Positions 1-22,230 of a stretch of DNA of 64,000 nucleotides are shown one piece after another (the stretch's first letter is position 1; every line of letters starts with the position of its first letter). Where the stretch lies: positions 33,921,144 through 33,985,143 of the forward strand of contig CM068831.1 of the NCBI GenBank assembly GCA_028554795.2, read 5' to 3'. A program made the translations under genes and the position numbers. Source of the stretch: Sinohyriopsis cumingii. Its lineage: Eukaryota; Mollusca; Bivalvia; Unionida; Unionidae. The notes beneath the pieces are model-generated. The model did not search any database. It saw only the letters and a list, made by a program, of their open reading frames with translations, and was not told where the DNA came from.

Positions 1-767
1 TTATAATCCATAAATATTTTGATGAACATGACGAAATGTGCAAGTTTCTCTGATACGAATGTTAATTTTTATATCAAGTTAATTAGAACAAAGCGTACAT
101 CACAAGTATACAGCTTTCCTTTCTTGTGCTACGTTTGTAACCTTTGAATATAATGAAATCTAATTATTCTTGAATAAAGTACCTGAACTTGTTGCTGCCG
201 TGGATGCTAGTTCGCTATGAAAAAATGGCTAGTCGATAACATGTTGTGCGTAGATTTTGCCACTCCAATATAAAACGTTGAAAACTCCATTACGATACAC
301 TGTGTAAGAATATAACTAAACAGAGCACAAATTTTCCTGTATTATTTCGTAGACCTTTCGCAGGTGGTACAAGAGAAAATAATTACATTGAGGTGGATTC
401 ATATTAGGGAAGTCAGTGTTAGTGTGAAGATCTTTAAATAGCGATACAAAATAGACGGTAGGGGTTATCTACGGTTTCCCGCACTCGTGTGCCCGATGCT
501 TTAGCATGTAAATGATGTGGTTCAAATGCCTTATATTGAAACTCATTTTTCGCTGACACTGACTGTAGGATTCATCTTAATTTTAGTGGGACAAATAAAG
601 AATGCATATCATTCCAAAGAACATCTAAAGTTTTTCCCATCTCTATGTCACATCCATGAAACACAATTTGATCTTGGTTGCATTATCAAAAAAGAACACC
701 GTAAGGTTAGACATTATTCAGTACACATAAATATCATAGACCGCGACTTTAACAATAAAACTACAAT

Positions 768-1010
768 GTGGATGAAAAGGAATTTTACACACCTAGCATA
801 TATTTGCTTATGAATGTGCATGTCATTTATGCAAATGGAAAACAGAAATGGAGAAAACCAAACGCCGAACTGGATAAATTAGCAAGGGCCAATATTAAGA
901 CAGCTTCCACCAAATTGCCTGAAGTTAGAAATAATACTGTTGAAATAATTATGCAGATGATGTACTTTTTGCGATCACATATCAGTGTGTCATCATTATT
1001 TTTCATGTAA
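768..1010 (+). other. Open frame conserved between duplicates (unassigned)
   Basis: An 80-codon frame rich in charged residues, for example NAELDKLARANIKTAS, with a matching open frame in copy B at 19574-19816. Length and stop are conserved; differences include several amino-acid changes. The opposite strand is also open in both copies, so conservation may only reflect recent duplication. No family recognised. Confidence 0.2.
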
Positions 1011-2031
1011 ATGTCATTGTCTCTGGGTATCAAATAAATATTATATCACTCAATTGCATTTCGATGTCATATTATTCACTTACATTTACTAAAAGCAAAT
1101 ACGCTGTTTTCTTTGAATCACATGTTTACTTTGGTTAAATAGTTTATTTTAAACGTCTTAAGCCAACATGGCCTACAGAACACTAAATATTTAAACAAGT
1201 ACGAGTCAGTATTAAATGTTTCTGAAATACGCATCTAAAATTTGCTTCTTCTTGCTTTTTCTTGAAATGCATATTTACACGGTTGATCTTAATATGATTT
1301 TGCATGACATTCGTTTCTGTGTCTTTAGACAAATTTGACCAAACAGAAACTAAAATTAATGGTACCTACCCGTATAAAATGATATGAATTTCGTCCGCAG
1401 TTATAATGTTTTTACAGATTTGTTTGATCTGCTTGCATGGCTGTAGTTTCATGTTTTTAAATATTTCTTGTTATGTACGCTTTTCTACTACATCAGGCAT
1501 TGCAACAATATCAAATAATTCTCAGAGCCATTCCAAATAGGTCAAAACTGTAATGCTTCGTTTGTCCTTCTTTGTACTTTTATTTCGTGCTAGCACTAAA
1601 ACGTTTTATGTGTAGTAATCTGTTTTTATAAAGTTATTTTTCAACATTGCCCATGTTCTCTTCACGAAAGGTTTGATGTGTTAACGTTGGTTTGTACGCG
1701 TAAAATCAAATGCATCAGATATGACCACACAAACGCATGTAATGTCTGTGAGTGCCTTTAGCATTGTGTATGTTGATTTTATCAACTTCAAAATGTTATA
1801 TCGGAGCAGATTCAAATATAGGAAGTGTGACATTGATCACTAAATTCCGCGTATTACGACGTATTCAATATAATGCCAATGTCATTGAGTGATCTTAACT
1901 CTCTGAGATTTAATCTGCATCTCGATGTTTGAAACATATATAATTTATATTTATTCGGCTGTGTTTAGGTTTTAAAACAAAAAATACTTCAAATTAGAAA
2001 GATGAAACTAATAAGTATACTGGCACTAACT

Positions 2032-2037
2032 TTTATT
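2032..2037 (-). promoter_or_regulatory. Poly(A) signal of gene A
   Basis: AATAAA on the minus strand about 146 nt past the gene A stop codon. The segment carrying it (about 1,556-2,052) has no counterpart in paralogue B. Confidence 0.5.
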
Positions 2038-2182
2038 GAAAATTATGTTTAGATTACGAACTGACCCACTTTCCCCGTTTCACTCCATAGCACTATACTG
2101 TGCAGGTGCCAAGATTTATATACATATATGAAGACTCCATGTTCTTGTGAATGCTTATGAATACATTGTCAACAGGTGTAAA

Positions 2183-11522
<9,340 letters not shown>

Positions 11523-12317
11523 GACTTTGCACTACAAGTGCAGTGTGTTCTATGCAGTCATGACTAATGATTGTCTAAGGCATCATACGTGCTCTTAGCC
11601 AATGGGGAAATGAGCATGACAAAAAATAGTGTGCACATTCTCCGTGGGTGATACATCAACACATTTCGTACTTTTTTCCAATGCAGTATCACAGGCAGTT
11701 ATAATGCTTGGATCTTATCGTTCTATAGGAAATCTGTTTCTAAACCCTGTATCCGCTCGTAGGTAAGAGCGAACCTGATAACACTGAATTAGTAAGACTT
11801 AAGCAGAGTTCTAGTAATAATAACTGCTGCAACTATGATATACATGAAGTTTGATGGGTTAAAGAAATTACATTTTCGTTTTAGTGTATATGATATTTGG
11901 GTGTTTATAAAACAAAGACAAAAGAAGGAAACATTTAGAGATTAGATAAAAGATAGCCAAACACGAGGATATGATTCAGGCTGGTACCCTGAGCTCTAAG
12001 CTTCTTTACTCACTATCGTGGACTGAGAAACATTTTATGTACCGGATCCCCTCCTATATGATTCAATGAAACCAATCGGTTTAGGTTTTGTTCAAACCAG
12101 GAGTATTTACGTAATTTCGATTGAGCTGAGTGTGTGCATGAAACATAATGCAATCCAAGTAATACTTTTTGGTATTATTTATATTTTACGTATGGTGTTT
12201 CTCTTATTTATGGCATGCGCATTGTATGTACTTTGGTGGGAACAAACCCATTTTCTTGTAAATGCGTGTGATTTTGATTATTAACGTAGCTTCAACCGAA
12301 ATAAAAGTCAAAATACT

Positions 12318-12562
12318 ACGCTGTCTGCTGTGAGGCAGTTAATAATGGTGTCTACCACTGGATCATTATGCCGCAGATATGTATCATGATGTAACACCCA
12401 TTCACATTATCCCGACACTACTCCAAACAGTCCTAACGCTAACATCTTAATGCTGAGCGCCTAATGAAGCGGCTGTTAGTACCATTTTTATAAGTCTTTG
12501 GTGTGACTCGGCTGTTGTCCGAACCCGCATCCGAAGTGGACGATCTAACCACTATGCCACAG
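12318..12562 (-). mobile_element. tRNA-headed SINE (second family)
   Basis: On the minus strand it starts with a tRNA-like head (GTGGCATAGTGGTTAGATCG, B box near GGGTTCGGAC) and continues into a body shared with 54711-54995 and 56090-56285 (taagtctttggt(g/a)tgactcgg and gcagttaataatg). Confidence 0.7.
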
Positions 12563-12564
12563 TT

Positions 12565-14113
12565 TGCAACACACTGAAGGAATGTTTCGCTCTTCATTTA
12601 AGTGAAATTAATTAATTGTGGGTGTGCGTGCGTTAGACATGTTAGACATTGTTCAGCATCACATTACAGAGAATTATGCTTTAATAATATACATTATAAT
12701 AAAGAAACGTGACAAAGAAATATGTATCCTCCATATACACAATGCAATGATATAATGACTTTCAACAACAAAATGTTTATATGGAACAGAAAAGATATTA
12801 ATCTGACATAGATTAACATAAGAATGTGCATGGTTATTACTGTCACAAATCATTACGTATTTGGTATAAGAAGTACTGTTGTAATATTCAATCAGACTAC
12901 TTGATATTACAAGTCACATGTACTAAAATCATTAGATTGATACTTTTGAGGTGTTTAGTTACGAAAATATATCCAAAAATAAAGATTTTTCTTTTCAAAC
13001 AGATGTGTTACTGAATCATAATCAATATGTATTTAGAATTAAATTTCGCTTTGTACACTATGTAATAAATAAACATCAAGATTACCACGAATTCAGAGAA
13101 ATATGTTTTGTTTTATCCGACATTCTCGTATAAACATACTTTTTAAGGCAAGCGCTGATTCTTAATTTAACTATAGGTTATCTGTATTTACTTGCTACAT
13201 ACGATACGAGAAGCGTTGGAAATAATAACGATTGAGATTTTAAATGTGGCTGTCAGGAAAATGTGCGTAGAATTGGTACATTGTTCATACTAACCTTTAC
13301 TAACTAAAGTATTGTATAATATATTCGTCACACAGTCAAGGTCAATACAATGCGTTTAATGCGACAGAAGAGAAAGATAAAACTACACGTAACAATGGAT
13401 GACCGGCGAAAGTAGGAATTAGAAATTACGCATGGTACATAGAACAATGTATTTACACGTAAAAGATACAAAACAAATTTTTACATTTCTTGACGCATCA
13501 ATACATTTTTATGCTTGAAGACAATGACGTACAAAGAGTTACTTTGTATATTAATTTGACACTGATGTTTATAATTGGTTCAAACATGCAATGGGAACCG
13601 TTTGCGTCATCTGAAACAACTGTGCTGCAGTCTAACGGAGGTTTCACATAACTTTTGCATACCTTAAATTAAGTATGTTTTCAGTAATTTTACTTAGTTG
13701 ACAAATGCTTCCAGCAGCAGTCAGTACTCGCTGACATAAAAAAGGTAACATAATATGGAAAGAATAAATGGCAACAATTTAAATGTTTGGTACATCACTC
13801 AAGATGCACAATATAACACATTACACAATACAAAATATGATCGTTTTTACACAATGGTATTTCAAATCCATTTTAAATAACGTGTGCAACATTTTCACAA
13901 GGAAAATGATTGGCTTGAAGATTACCTATAAAATAAGTATCATATTCAATTAAGAAGGTGTAACACATCAAACATTTTTAAAGCACCATTTCACAAGGTC
14001 ACGTGATATACGCAAACTTCAAAAGTGCAGACAGTACAATGAAAAGGCCACTTCGCTTCAACCTTTGCAAATAGACTTGACAGTTTTTAATATAAACACA
14101 TCTGATTATGATA

Positions 14114-14115
<2 letters not shown>
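12565..14115. other. No feature recognised
   Basis: AT-rich unique-looking sequence. Short frames here lack splice context or recognisable motifs. Confidence 0.5.

Positions 14116-14198
<83 letters not shown>
14116..14198. repeat. (AT)n microsatellite
   Basis: About 80 bp of AT dinucleotides in an otherwise featureless region. Confidence 0.95.
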
Positions 14199-14199
<1 letters not shown>

Positions 14200-14203
<4 letters not shown>

Positions 14204-16070
14204 CTTCATTATTCCCGCATTTAAAGTAGAAAAATTATTCGGGCTAAATTAAGGCTTGATATTATTTTTAATGTTCGTAATTAGTTCGTGCTATATATTT
14301 AGTGATCAACTGTGGAAACAATCATATCGCTCAGCAATACAACCTTTCCAAAGGACACAAGTAAATACGTACAATCGTATAACACGAATTTAGGGAATGC
14401 ATTTAAGTATGGATGAAGTATAAACTAACTTAAAGAGAGCAATTAATGTTCAATAAGACATACCGACAGGCAGGAATATATACACGAAGAGTCAGAGACC
14501 ATTTTGTAGTCGAAAACGTTTCCTTTACATACGTACTTGTCGAACGTGATTATGTCAAGTAAACTAAATATGTCACAAGCTTGAAGCCAAGTTCATCCTC
14601 ATTCCTAATGAAATGTCTTCTTTGCATAATGTATGTCTGACTTGTTTGCATGTGAATGTTTATGTGTGCTTTGTTTTCATTATGTTTCCCAGCGTTCGTC
14701 TTTGCTTAAGAAAATTACTCCGTCTTTCATTAGTATCATACGCCGTCCTTGTAGAAGCATGAAAGCACTACTGCGTCATAATTTTATGTTGTTGTATTTA
14801 TTCAGTCTCCCATATTGCTACAGCCTGGGCGAAGAAATCGGGAGAACACTAACCCTTCCGTCCCTATCATTATGAGAGTTCGTCAGCATTAGATCAAAAG
14901 CCAAATACCTTATTGATATTTAAATATTGTTTGTTATTTGATCGGATTTTAATGATTGTAAAGATTTAAAGAATCAGAGAGTTAAGGGAGATTTGATAAT
15001 CATTAACTTGTGACCAAGATTTGGGAGTTATGACCAATATTTATCTAAAAATAGCAGTTCGAACGGCTTATTAGCAAACACGTATTTTCACATTGCTCCA
15101 CCCAAATATGCATTCAAGTATCATTTGGTTTCCATAGTTTAATCCTTTGGAGAGTTTTGATTCTTGTATTTCTTACAACCTAACAACATTCAAACGTTGT
15201 AGGTTGTATCCTTTTCATTTTAAATTATAATCAAGTTATGTGTCAAGAGTTAAAACTGTTCAAAAGAACACTGAGATTAGAGTGCTGTTTTAAGCAATGT
15301 GTCATGATAAACGTATAAAGGGTTTACTGATAAATTCCCCGGCAGCACCGTGTCTGATTATATTAGAATAATATGAAGATTCTTTATTGAATATCCGATC
15401 AGTGCAAGTGTGGACCATTTTGTAGCATTTTACACAATGAAATTGCACTTTACCGACCTAAATTACACCAATTAAAAGGAAATATTTAAACAATTACGTT
15501 GGTGCATTTTAACATGATATAGGAGGATACAATGCTAGATTAAACTTGATTTTGACATATTTGCCGAGACCGTTTCTGACTGAACGTAACTAAGATTTTG
15601 CAAGCAATTAGACTACTAACTACGGAAGTAACATTTAAATATATTAAATAAATAAAGACTGAGTGGCCAGTACAGATCATCAGCTTATGACATCGGACCA
15701 TATCATAAGGGTTTCGGATTCGTTTCATAATTCAGTCTGTATAATGAGTCACAAAGTAAGAAAGCTCGAGTGTAATACGATATGTGAAACAGATGTTACC
15801 TCATTATTGTATGTGTTGCTGTTCATCTCAAGATGCCTATGAGGTAACGAAAATGATCTTGTGTATTTGTGCCAAGACAATTATTACAAGAAATGATAAT
15901 AAATGCATACAACAATTCTTCATATTTTATTTCACTTGATCTAAAAGAATAAAAGAACAACATTAAAGAATGATAACCGACAGTCCGAGTCCTTAAAAAT
16001 CTAATTTATCTACGTTATACTCTATTTCATATTTTGTCTTTATACCACACAATTAATGATAACAATCCCT
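14200..16070. other. No gene recognised; one small hairpin
   Basis: The only structure seen is a 35-bp imperfect palindrome near 15,174-15,209 (tacaaccta and taggttgta arms). Frames at 14,633 and 15,540 look random. Confidence 0.5.
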
Positions 16071-16166
16071 TATAGTGCCAGTCTGAATGTCACGACAGAT
16101 CCATTATAGTGCCACTCTAAATGTCACGACAGATCCATTACTGTGCCACTCTGAATGTCACGACAG
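16071..16166. repeat. Three tandem 34-bp units
   Basis: Units begin at 16,071, 16,105 and 16,139, each with tgccactctgaatgtcacga and minor changes; the third is partial. Confidence 0.9.
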
Positions 16167-16675
16167 TCTGTCTAAGTGGCAGGATGATTCATAATCCACT
16201 TAGGACTAAGGACGCGTGATATTAAAGAATGCAAACCGGACTTGATTTACACCAGTCTGGAATTCACAGTAGCTCAATGATCACGCTATGTCGAAGGTTT
16301 CTTTTATTCCATCAATGGACATGATATTCTGGTTCTCATGTTCCCTAGCCTTCAGAATTTTTGAACTAATTATGCTGTCAGAAAGTGCGTGCTATAAGTT
16401 GCTTGCAGTACAAATATTTATTGGCATACATACGAGTTTTGCAACTATTACGAGTGTGTATTTTGCGTGTGAATTAATGTTTGTAGATGATTGTTTTCTT
16501 AAGTCATATCTCCGAGCAAAAAATTTATTTAAAGCTCGTGCTGTATCCTACCAGTGAATCACATAATACAAAATTATGGAAACCTGTGTAAATATTGGTA
16601 GGAAAAACAATATGGGTCTACACCTTCTAGGGGCGCTGAGAAAGTTGCTGATATAGACTGTATTTCATGATTTGT

Positions 16676-18300
16676 TGGCATCCGTTAGTCTCGAGAGACG
16701 ATGAAACTGCGCCCATGAGAGATGTCCCGGTTGGTGGTTGTGAAGCGTCTGCTGTGGCTAAGTAGTCCAATGCGGGAGTGGCAGTCCCTGCTGCACTTGC
16801 TGCATTTGAAGCTTGTGTCAGGTTTTGGTTGGAGCTGCTTCTTCTTTCTCTGCGATCGTCTTTCATCAGCTAGCAGGCGTTGCTTGTCCTCTCCGCTTTC
16901 AGACCAGTGATCAGAGCATGTCGCCAGCTTGATCTGTCTAGAGCGAGCTCTTCCCAGGTGTTGACATCGATATCAAGGGTTTTCATGTCATGCTTACAGA
17001 CATCCTTGAAGCGGAGATGTGGCCGTCCGATCGACCTTTTGCCAGAGGCGAGTTCCGAATAAAGAATGTTTTTGGGGATCCGTCCGTCAACCATCCGACG
17101 TACATGGCCCAGCCATCTGATGCGGCGTTGGCGGATGAGTGTGATCATGCTGTGAATCTTGTCACGCTCGAGCACCTCGTTCTTTTGTTACTCGATCGCT
17201 CCAGGTGATCCCGATAGCTCCAGGTGATCCCGAGTATGCGTCGGAGGCTTCGCATGTGAAAGGCGCTCAGTCTTTTCTCTTGTGAGGCGTACAGAGTCCA
17301 GGTTTCACTTGCGTACATTTGAGTGCTTAGCACGTATGCACGGTACACGGTGATCTTAGTGTTCATGGTCAGAATGCTGTTGTTCCACACTCTCTGCGAC
17401 AAACTGGAGAGAGTTGTTGATGTCTTTCCGATCCGCTTGTTGAGCTCAGCATCGAGCGAGAGGTTGTTGGTGATGGTAGAGCCGAGGTACATGAACTGAC
17501 TCACCACCTCAAGTTCGTAGTTGTTGATGATGATGCTTGGGGGGGTCCGCGTCCTGAACCATCACGTTTGTTTTCTTTAGGCTTATGGTTAACCCAAACT
17601 CATCGCATGCTTTAGCAAAGCGGGCCGTCAGGCGCTGAAGCTCAGCTTCTGTGTGGGTGGCTAGAGCAGCATCGTCTGCGAAGAGCATGCCCCTGATGGT
17701 TACTTCATGCACTTTGCTCTTTGCATTCAGTCGTGCCAGGTTGAACAGTTGCCGTCTGATCGTGTGTGCAGGTAAATCCCTTCTGTGGACGTCCCAAAGG
17801 CTTGCTTGAGCAGGCCTGCGAAGAAGATGCCGAAGAGCGTGGAGGCAAGGACGCAGCCCTGTTTAACTCCACTGCGGATGTTGAGCCATCGTACTGCACT
17901 GTGCCTCTCATACCATCGTGGAAGGACTGGATCATGCATAGCAGCTTTGGAGGGCAACCAATTTCGCCAGGATTGTGAAGAGTCCGTCTCTGCTGACCAA
18001 ATCGAATGCCTTGGTGAGGTCTATAAAGGCCATGAAGAGGGGTCTGTGTTGTTCTCTGCATTTTTACTGCAGTTGCCTGACATAGAAGATCATTTCGATT
18101 GTTGACCTCTCGGCGCTGAACCCGCACTGCGACTCTGGGTAAACTCTGACAGCAAGCGTCTGCAGTCTGTTCAGGATGACGCGTGCGAAAACTTTACCCA
18201 CGATACTGAGAAGTGATATGCCATGTAGTTGTTGCAGTCGCTTCTGTCGCCCTTGTACTTGTACAGGGTTATGATGTTAGCATCTCTTATGTCCTGATGT
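16676..18300 (-). mobile_element. Decayed non-LTR retrotransposon (RTE/BovB-like ORF2)
   Basis: Minus-strand fragments in order: VKQGCVLASTLF (17,957-17,727), FADDAALATHTEAEL (17,712-17,509) holding the catalytic Asp-Asp of reverse transcriptase, YLGSTITNNLSLDAELNKRI (17,507-17,145) and WLGHVRRMVDGRIPK (17,175-16,870). The 3' terminus lies near 16,676. Stops and frameshifts separate the pieces, and endonuclease sequence is missing, so it is 5' truncated and dead. Clade assignment is tentative. Confidence 0.85.
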
Positions 18301-19573
18301 CCATTTCATGATTACATGTATGTTTTACTATAAGTCAGTTCGTTTCCTTTTCTATCATTTTCGTTAATTGTCGTTTATCAATTTTTATGCTTGACGTTTT
18401 AGTAATTGAAATTGTTCTATTTTTCAGTTTGTTTCATTCCACTCAGATGACGCAAAACTATTTTATTCATTCATTCATGATAACCAAAGTAATTTAAATC
18501 CCAAAGGTGACTTCTCTGCAATATATATGCACCGATATTCATAAAAGCGATATATAGATCAGTTTCTTTGAAGAAATATATCCCATTCTAAGCAACCGAG
18601 CTATTAATGAGGTTCGGTAGTATCTCAACCAATGGAAATCTGTCTCAAAGGCTTTTGAAAACCATACCACGTGACTGAGCCAGGATTACATTTAGTCAGG
18701 GAAATAAATCTGTTTAAGCATAGTGCGACAAACGCAATTAGATTTTAATCTGAACAAAATTATCAACATGGACTGCCAGGTATGAGAGTGTGTAAGTTTG
18801 CGTATTTATAATCTATAAATCTTTTGATGAACATGACGAAATATGCAAGTGTCTCTGACACGAATGTTAATTTTTATATCAAGTTAATAAGAACAAAGCG
18901 TACATCACAAGTATGTAGCTTTCCTTTCTTGTGCTACGTTTGTAACCTATAAATATAATAAAATCTAATTATTCTTGAATAATGTACCTGAACTTGTTGC
19001 TGCCGTGGACGCTAGTTCGCTATGAAAAAATGGCTAATCGATAAAATGTTGTGCCAAGAGTTTGCCACTCCAATATAAAACGTTGAAAACTCCATTACGA
19101 TACACTGTGTAAGAATATAACTGAACAGAGCACAATTTTTCCTGTATTATTTTGTAGGCCTTTCGCAGGTGGCACATGAGAAAATAATTACATTGAGGTG
19201 GATTCATATTAGGGAAGTCAGTGTTAGTGTGAAGATCATTAAATAACGATACAAAATAGATGGTGGGGGTTATCTACGGTTTCCCGCACTCGTGTGCCCT
19301 ATGCTTTAGCATGTAAATGATGTGGTTCAAATGCCTTAAATTGAAACTAATTTTTCGCTGACAATGACGGTATGATTGCGTCTTAATTTTAGTGGGACAA
19401 ATAAAGAATTCATGTCACTCCAAAGAACATCAAAATTTATTCCCATCTCTATGTCACATCCATGAAACACAATTTGATCTTGGTTGCATTATCAAGAAAG
19501 AACACCGTAAGGTTAGACATTACTCAGTACACATAAATATCACAGACCGCGACTTGAACAATACAATTACAAT

Positions 19574-19816
19574 GTGGATAACAAGGAATTTTACACACCT
19601 AGCATATATTTGCTTATGAATGTGCATGTCATTTATGCAAATGGAAAACAGAAAAAGAGAAAATCAAATGCCGAACTGGATAAATTAGCAATTACCAATA
19701 TTAAGACAGCTTCGGACAAATTACCTGAAGTTAGAAGTAATACTGTTGAAATAATTATGCAGATGATGTACTTTTTGCGATCACATATCAGTGTGTCATC
19801 ATTATTTTTCATGTAA
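19574..19816 (+). other. Open frame conserved between duplicates (copy B)
   Basis: Counterpart of 768-1010, same length, with several substitutions. No function assigned. Confidence 0.2.
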
Positions 19817-20503
19817 ATGTCATTGTCTCTGGGTATCAAATAAATATTATATCACTCAATTGCATTTCGATGTCATATTATTCACTTATATTTATTAAAA
19901 GCAAATACGCTGTTTTCTTTGAATCACATGTTTACTTTGGTTAAATAGTTTATTTTAAACGTCTTATGCCAACATGGCCTACAGAACACTAAATATTTAG
20001 ATAAGTATGATTCAGAATTAATGTTTCTGAAATACTCATCTAAAATTTGCTTCTTGATATTTCGTTTTTCAGGAAATACATACTTACACGGTTGATCTTA
20101 ATATGATTTTGTATGATATTCGTTTCTGTGTCTTTAGACAAATTTGACCAAAGAGAAACTAAAATTAACGGTACCTACCCGTATAACATGATATGAATTT
20201 CGTCCGCAGTTATATTGTTTTTACAGCTTTGTTTTATCTGCTTGCATGGCTGTAGCTTTATGTTTTTAAATATTTCTTGTTATGTACGCTTTTCTACTAC
20301 ACCAGGCATTGTAACAAGAACAAATAATTCCCAGAGCCATTCCAAATCGATCAAAACTGTCGAGATCGGTCGAGATGACGAACTGACCCACTTTCCCCGT
20401 TTCACTCCATAGCACTATACTGTGCAGGTGCCAAGATTATATACATATATGAAGACTCCATGTTCTTGTGAATGCTTGTGAATACATTGTTAACAGGTGT
20501 AAA

Positions 20504-20920
20504 TTAAAACCCGGTTGATTGACTTGTAGAAACAAATTCGGAATTAACAGGGGATGAGTTAATTGGACGGACGTATTCGTCGAATTCTACGGAACACAGG
20601 GATATGGGATTGATATATTCATCGAATTCTACAGAACATGAGTGAATTTGATTCAGGTACCCATCAATAGCATTATCACGTTTGACGTTGTCGAGCTTCA
20701 TGGAATTCTCTATTTCATTTTTTGCAGGAACTACAACTTGCCCAAACAGCAGTGCATCGCTGCATTGTACAAACTCCAGCAGTACTGAATTCACCTCTTT
20801 CGCTGATTACAACTGTCAAGTACCCATCAAAGCGAAATTTCTTCCTGTTTGATTTCCTCTTCATCACCTTTATTACACTCCTTTAACTTATCAATATTTG
20901 ACATTTTGCCCACACACAAC
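20504..20920 (-). pseudogene. Paralogue B tail exon, frameshifted
   Basis: The acceptor ATTTTCTAG is intact. The in-frame product is 30 residues ending in a TGA at 20829-20827, caused by one inserted base relative to A. Downstream, 20794-20504 stays open in the ancestral frame and keeps the GYLNQI, EYINPI and EYVRPI units, so the break looks recent. Confidence 0.65.
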
Positions 20921-20989
20921 CTAGAAAATATAAATTATAATGTTTTAAACAAAATTGAAAATGCTACTAAAATAACGCATACACACACG

Positions 20990-21009
20990 CATATATATAT
21001 GTATGTATG

Positions 21010-21092
<83 letters not shown>
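20990..21092. repeat. (AT)n microsatellite in copy B
   Basis: AT dinucleotides with (ATGT) interruptions; partner of 2,677-2,739. Confidence 0.95.
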
Positions 21093-21094
<2 letters not shown>

Positions 21095-21500
21095 ACTGCA
21101 TAAGCATGTCTTCGATTTCCACCCTACGAAGTATGTATACGTGCGTACTCTCTATGTCAACCTTTTTTTTACTGATAGAACAACAACTTAATTATATGAG
21201 TTTTTATCGCATATGTGTTACCTTCACGTTTAATTTGCCATATCGAATTTCAATGTGACTTTCCTCTCAAAATAGACAAATGAGGTTGGTTATAACACTC
21301 TCAACTGAACTCATGTTATCTTCAATCAGAATGTATATAATGGATGAATATTCACAAAATTGGCTCAATAAATATGTGTGACCTGGACCTCCATTGGTTT
21401 TGGTTTTGGCTTTTTGTTTTTGTTTTGCCTTTTGTTTGCTTTTGTTTCTTTGTTTTCTGTTCTCCTTTTCCGTGGTCAAGTAGATGAACACTATACCTAC

Positions 21501-21585
21501 CGTATCCTATATTTGTGCCGAGGAAATGCTAAGAAAGCAATTACAATTCCTCCTATTCCCGGCACTACATACAGCAGCGGTTTCT
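21501..21585 (-). CDS. Paralogue B transmembrane exon
   Basis: This 85-nt exon has the same phases and splice sites as gene A exon 5. It reads KPLLYVVPGIGGIVIAFLAF followed by PRHKYRI. Two Leu-to-Pro changes relative to A (one inside the helix, one at its cytoplasmic end) would weaken a membrane helix, which fits relaxed constraint. Confidence 0.6.
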
Positions 21586-22173
21586 CTGAAATGTAATATG
21601 TTCTTAATTGTTTGTTGTATCTTTTCAAGACGTTTTGCCTTAATTTCTTACAAATTGACAACAAATTAAAATCGCCAATGGATTAAATTCTCCAACGCAA
21701 TAATTTAGTATCGCATCACGTAGCGTATGACATACCATATCGCAAATAGGATGTCAGTAGTATAACGTGCATATAATGATGAAAAAAAATAATAATACAA
21801 ATTGAAAGAGTTCTTGAATAATGGAAAGCTACAGAAACAATACAATAATTAAGTGCACACAACAGCGGAAATAGTTAACAATGAACGAATATTTCTTAAT
21901 TTGCTTTATTTGCTGTGCAGATATTTGAATTTTCCTTCAATATCACGATAATATTACTATAGGAGAAATGGATGCTTCCGTTAAAATATTGACGTACTAT
22001 CTACATGTTCTTGGATTTTCCCCAGCTAATTTGAATATTTTATTACTAGGATATCATTTCTTAGAAGCGTACTGGTCAGATGAAAGAAACTTTTTATTTT
22101 AATTTTGAATTTCACAAAGTATATTTGAATTTGCGCAAGATGGGCAGTATATTGCCAGTATGGGTGATATAGT

Positions 22174-22179
22174 TACACA

Positions 22180-22228
<49 letters not shown>

Positions 22229-22230
22229 AT
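22174..22230. repeat. (CA)n microsatellite in copy B
   Basis: Partner of 3,795-3,838. Confidence 0.95.

Noticed and set aside
12066-12284. 72-codon frame with a hydrophobic stretch.
   Set aside because: Apparent membrane segment in AT-rich sequence; not conserved in a duplicate and without splice signals.
16071-16166. CRISPR-like array.
   Set aside because: Units are directly adjacent 34-bp repeats without unique spacers, in a eukaryotic genome.
21003-21258. Frames of Tyr-Ile repeats near 21 kb.
   Set aside because: Translation of the (AT)n tract in copy B.
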